Positions 61,542 to 64,000 of a DNA stretch of 64,000 bases are shown one piece after another. Origin of the DNA: Pseudomonadota bacterium. Its GTDB lineage: Bacteria > Pseudomonadota > Gammaproteobacteria > Burkholderiales > Burkholderiaceae_F. The position numbers and the translations under genes were made by a program. The notes beneath the pieces are model-generated. The model did no database searches. It was not told where the DNA came from and saw only the letters and a program-made list of their open reading frames with translations. The stretch spans positions 1 to 64,000 of the forward strand of contig JAEZVV010000008.1 in the NCBI GenBank assembly GCA_023443095.1, given 5' to 3'. Positions within the stretch are counted from its first letter, which is position 1. Every line of letters starts with the position of its first letter.

Positions 61542-62294
61542 ATGAAAAGAAGTGAACTGACGACGATTCTAGATGGCTTGCTCGAACCCGGGCGCTTCCG
61601 CGACTACTGCCCGAATGGTCTTCAGGTCGAGGGGAGGGAAGAGATCCGGCGCGTGGTCAGCGGCGTCACCGCCAGCCTGGCCCTGATCGAGCGTGCGATC
61701 GAACTCGACGCCGACGCCATCTTGGTGCATCACGGCTGGTTCTGGCGCGGCGAGGATCCGCGCGTGGTGGCCACCCGCAAGCAGCGCCTGGCGCGCCTGC
61801 TGGCGCACGACATCAACCTCTACGCCTACCACCTGCCGCTTGACGCTCACCCGGTGTTGGGCAACAACGCCCAGCTGGGCCTGCGGCTCGGTCTCGAGCG
61901 CGATGGCGGTTTCGGCGAGCAGGATCTGGGCTGGGTCGGCACGATCGCGGGCGGCGGGGAACTGAGTGCGCTGGAGCTGGCCGAGCGGGTCGCGCTCGCG
62001 CTGGGCCGCAGCCCGACCCTGGTCGGGCCGGCGCAGCGCCGGGTAAAGCGGGTGGCGTGGTGCACCGGCGGCGCGCAAGGCATGTTCGAAGCCGCGATCG
62101 CCGCCGGCGCCGATCTCTACATCAGCGGCGAGATCTCCGAGCCGACCGTACATCTGGCGCGCGAGTCGGGCGTGGCCTACCTGGCGGCGGGGCATCACGC
62201 CACCGAGCGTTACGGGGTGCTGGCCCTGGGCGACTGGCTGGCGCGAGAGCACGGGCTCGAACACCGGGCGGTCGAAATCGACAACCCGGTGTGA
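61542..62294 (+). CDS. NIF3-like dinuclear metal-centre protein (YbgI family)
   Basis: The product is 250 residues, starting MKRSELTTILDGLLEP. Metal-binding motifs are ILVHHGWFWRGEDP, INLYAYHLPLDAHP and GHHATERYG, all close to E. coli YbgI. The family forms hexameric toroids; the reaction is not settled (GTP cyclohydrolase-like activity was suggested for some members). No ribosome site is visible, and the start lies 9 bases from the divergent protease start, so its promoter must lie inside that gene. Confidence 0.92.
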   Translation: MKRSELTTILDGLLEPGRFRDYCPNGLQVEGREEIRRVVSGVTASLALIERAIELDADAILVHHGWFWRGEDPRVVATRKQRLARLLAHDINLYAYHLPLDAHPVLGNNAQLGLRLGLERDGGFGEQDLGWVGTIAGGGELSALELAERVALALGRSPTLVGPAQRRVKRVAWCTGGAQGMFEAAIAAGADLYISGEISEPTVHLARESGVAYLAAGHHATERYGVLALGDWLAREHGLEHRAVEIDNPV

Positions 62295-62307
62295 AACCGG
62301 CGGCCGG

Positions 62308-62748
62308 CTACTTGCCGGCCTGTTTCTGCATCAGGTCGCGGATTTCGCGCAGCAGGACCACGTCTTCGGGCGTGGCGGGCGGCGGTGCGGCGGCGTCGAG
62401 CTTGCTCTTAAATCCGCTCACGAGCTTGACCATCCAGAAGATGACGAAGGCGAGCAGGACGAAGTTGATGACGGCGGTCAGAAAGGCGCCGTAACCGAAG
62501 ACGGTGGCGCCGGCCTTGGTCAGGGCCTCGTAAGTCATCGGGCCCGCATAAACCTCGGGCATCTTGATCACCCAGAAAAGGTTGGAGAAATCGGGTTTGC
62601 CGATGATGGCGCCGAGGATGGGGTTGACCAGGTCCTTGACCAGCGAATCGACGATTTTGGAGAAGGCAGCGCCGACGATGACGGCCACCGCCAGGTCGAT
62701 CACGTTGCCCCGCATCGCGAAGTCGCGGAATTCCTTGAGAACGCTCAT
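62308..62748 (-). CDS. mscL: Large-conductance mechanosensitive channel MscL
   Basis: The product is 146 residues. It has two membrane helices: the pore helix with GNVIDLAVAVIVGAAFSKIVDSLVKDL (seen as GNVIDLAVAVIVGAAF) and the second around FLTAVINFVLLAFVIFW, then a cytoplasmic helix LLREIRDLMQKQ. MscL opens as a safety valve on osmotic downshock. GGAGGG precedes its ATG. It is convergent with the NIF3 gene; a hairpin GGCCGGC/GCCGGCC (62302-62308 with 62314-62320) covers its stop. Confidence 0.97.
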   Translation of the reverse strand: MSVLKEFRDFAMRGNVIDLAVAVIVGAAFSKIVDSLVKDLVNPILGAIIGKPDFSNLFWVIKMPEVYAGPMTYEALTKAGATVFGYGAFLTAVINFVLLAFVIFWMVKLVSGFKSKLDAAAPPPATPEDVVLLREIRDLMQKQAGK

Positions 62749-62932
62749 GTAAACCCTCCGATCGTTAAGGCGTGCATTTTAGGGGGAGGGCGGCCAGGCC
62801 GGGGCGCGAGCGACGTAGACGAGTGTCGCGGCGCGCCGTCTCATTCCGGGTTTCTCCGGTGGATCGCGTAGAATCTCGGGAGCGATTGCGCCGCTGCGGT
62901 GCAGCAATCTTCATTTTCGATCCGGGAATCAC

Positions 62933-63568
62933 ATGTCCAGCCCTGCCAGCCCCGAGGCGCCTGCGAGCGCCGGCGTCAATCAGGATGCCGTCCCCGTCGA
63001 CCGCGAGCGTCGAAATACCCTGATCGCTGCCGCCGTGGTCGGCGGAGCGGGGGTCGCCGCGGTGGCGGCGCCTTTCCTGTCGTCGTTCGCGCCCTCCGAG
63101 CGGGCCAAGGCGGCCGGCGCGCCGGTCGAGTTCGACCTCTCCGTGCTGGCTCCGGGCGAGATGAAGGTGGTCGAGTGGCGTGGCCTGCCGGTGTGGGTGA
63201 TGCGCCGCACCGCCGAGCAGCTTGAGTCGATCAAGAAGGTCAACGGCGCGGTGGTCGATCCCAATTCCGACCGCACCGCCTACCCGACGCCGGCGTATGC
63301 GAAGAACGAGTTCCGTTCGATCAAGCCGGAGTACCTGGTGTGCGTTGGCATCTGCACCCACCTCGGCTGCTCGCCGACCGGCCCGTACAAGGCAGGTCAA
63401 AGCCCGCAGCTTGCGGGTGACGAAGGTTTTGTCTGCCCCTGCCACGGCTCGACCTTCGACCTCGCCGGTCGCGTGTTCAAGAACAAACCCGCGCCCGACA
63501 ACCTCGCGATCCCGCCCTACAAGTACCTGTCCGAGACCGTCGTCACGATCGGCGACGACAAGGCCTGA
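62933..63568 (+). CDS. petA: Ubiquinol-cytochrome c reductase, Rieske iron-sulfur subunit
   Basis: The product is 211 residues. An N-terminal twin-arginine-like RERRNTLI (24-31) precedes a membrane helix (about 29-52), so export by Tat is likely. The 2Fe-2S ligands are Cys141 and His143 (CTHLGC) and Cys168 and His171 (CPCHGS), with Cys146 and Cys170 forming the usual disulphide. It oxidises ubiquinol in the bc1 complex. A TAGAAT at 62869-62874 could be its -10; the -35 is poor. Confidence 0.97.
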   Translation: MSSPASPEAPASAGVNQDAVPVDRERRNTLIAAAVVGGAGVAAVAAPFLSSFAPSERAKAAGAPVEFDLSVLAPGEMKVVEWRGLPVWVMRRTAEQLESIKKVNGAVVDPNSDRTAYPTPAYAKNEFRSIKPEYLVCVGICTHLGCSPTGPYKAGQSPQLAGDEGFVCPCHGSTFDLAGRVFKNKPAPDNLAIPPYKYLSETVVTIGDDKA

Positions 63569-63593
63569 TCCCGCGCACCTTCCAGGATTCGTC

Positions 63594-64000
63594 ATGGCAC
63601 TGCATAAGAGCGAATACTCCGGCCTGCTCGGCTGGGTGGACCAGCGCATGCCGACGCTGATGTCGGCCTACAAGGACCACCTGTCCGAGTACTACGCGCC
63701 CAAGAACTTCAACGCCTGGTATTTCTTCGGCTCGCTGGCCCTGGTGGTGCTGGTGATCCAGATCGTCACCGGCATCTTCCTGGTGATGCACTACAAGCCC
63801 GACGCCGCGCTCGCCTTCGCGTCGGTCGAATACATCATGCGCGACGTGCCGGGCGGCTGGTTCATCCGTTACCTGCACAGCACCGGCGCCTCGATGTTCT
63901 TTGTGGTGGTCTACCTGCACATGTTCCGCGGGCTCATGTACGGCAGCTACCGCAAACCGCGCGAGATCGTCTGGATCTTCGGCTGCCTGATTTTCCTGCT
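63594..64000 (+). CDS. petB: Ubiquinol-cytochrome c reductase cytochrome b (partial)
   Basis: Only the first 135 codons lie inside the window; the right edge cuts the gene. The sequence begins MALHKSEYSGLLGWVDQRMP and has the first two membrane helices. The spacing H-x13-H in RYLHSTGASMFFVVVYLHMF gives one pair of haem histidines. It is 25 bases after petA, the normal petABC order. Frame and start are clear, the rest is unseen. Confidence 0.96.
   Translation, partial: MALHKSEYSGLLGWVDQRMPTLMSAYKDHLSEYYAPKNFNAWYFFGSLALVVLVIQIVTGIFLVMHYKPDAALAFASVEYIMRDVPGGWFIRYLHSTGASMFFVVVYLHMFRGLMYGSYRKPREIVWIFGCLIFL

Overview
The window reads as a contiguous stretch of chromosome from a GC-rich betaproteobacterium. 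This is inference from gene content and order: S10-spc-alpha ribosomal genes, a pilMNOPQ-aroKB-dgt-gltBD run, mlaFEDACB next to ibaG-murA, then hisG-E, hinT, tatABC, a DegS-like protease beside a NIF3 gene, mscL and petAB. The order is most like Rhodocyclales relatives, but Burkholderiales or similar groups cannot be excluded. Nearly all genes are housekeeping. I see no rRNA, tRNA, CRISPR array, prophage or plasmid functions. The first gene (tuf) and last gene (petB) are cut by the window edges.

Layout. 1-14788: end of tuf, then the S10, spc and alpha ribosomal protein blocks with secY, infA and rpoA, ending at a strong terminator. 14796-17315: a NodI/NodJ-type ABC exporter, cutA and hslR. 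17312-20242 (minus): engB, hemB, corA. 20349-23877: cytochrome c4 (+), guaC (-), msrPQ (+). 23929-28167: lysA-lptM (-), cyaY (+), mrcA (-). 28561-36451: pilMNOPQ, then aroK-aroB-dgt. 36477-37278: a RAYT transposase gene between two inverted copies of a short palindrome. 37372-44148: gltB, gltD and a thioesterase. 44270-50157: mlaF-E-D-A-C-B, a YadGH-type ABC pair and ibaG. 50247-58217: murA and the histidine genes hisG-D-(small ORF)-C-B-H-A-F-I-E. 58277-60308: hinT and tatABC. 60369-64000: DegS-like protease (-), NIF3 protein (+), mscL (-), and petA with the start of petB.

How the genes work together. The first block makes ribosomes, the SecY channel and the RNA polymerase alpha subunit. PilMNOPQ is the alignment and secretin complex of type IV pili. 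MlaA-F move phospholipid between the outer and inner membranes. TatABC exports folded proteins, and two likely Tat clients are encoded here: the twin-arginine MsrP and the Rieske protein PetA. The his block is nearly complete, but HisG is the short form that needs HisZ, which is not in the window.

No clearly new multi-gene system is present. The points most worth checking are small: a 52-codon membrane-protein ORF translationally coupled between hisD and hisC; the RAYT/palindrome element whose right palindrome abuts the likely gltB promoter; and several structured non-coding leaders (before rplN, rpsD, rpoA, hemB and guaC) that look like RNA-level control. The leader claims rest on base pairing found by eye in a GC-rich genome and need covariation or RNA evidence.
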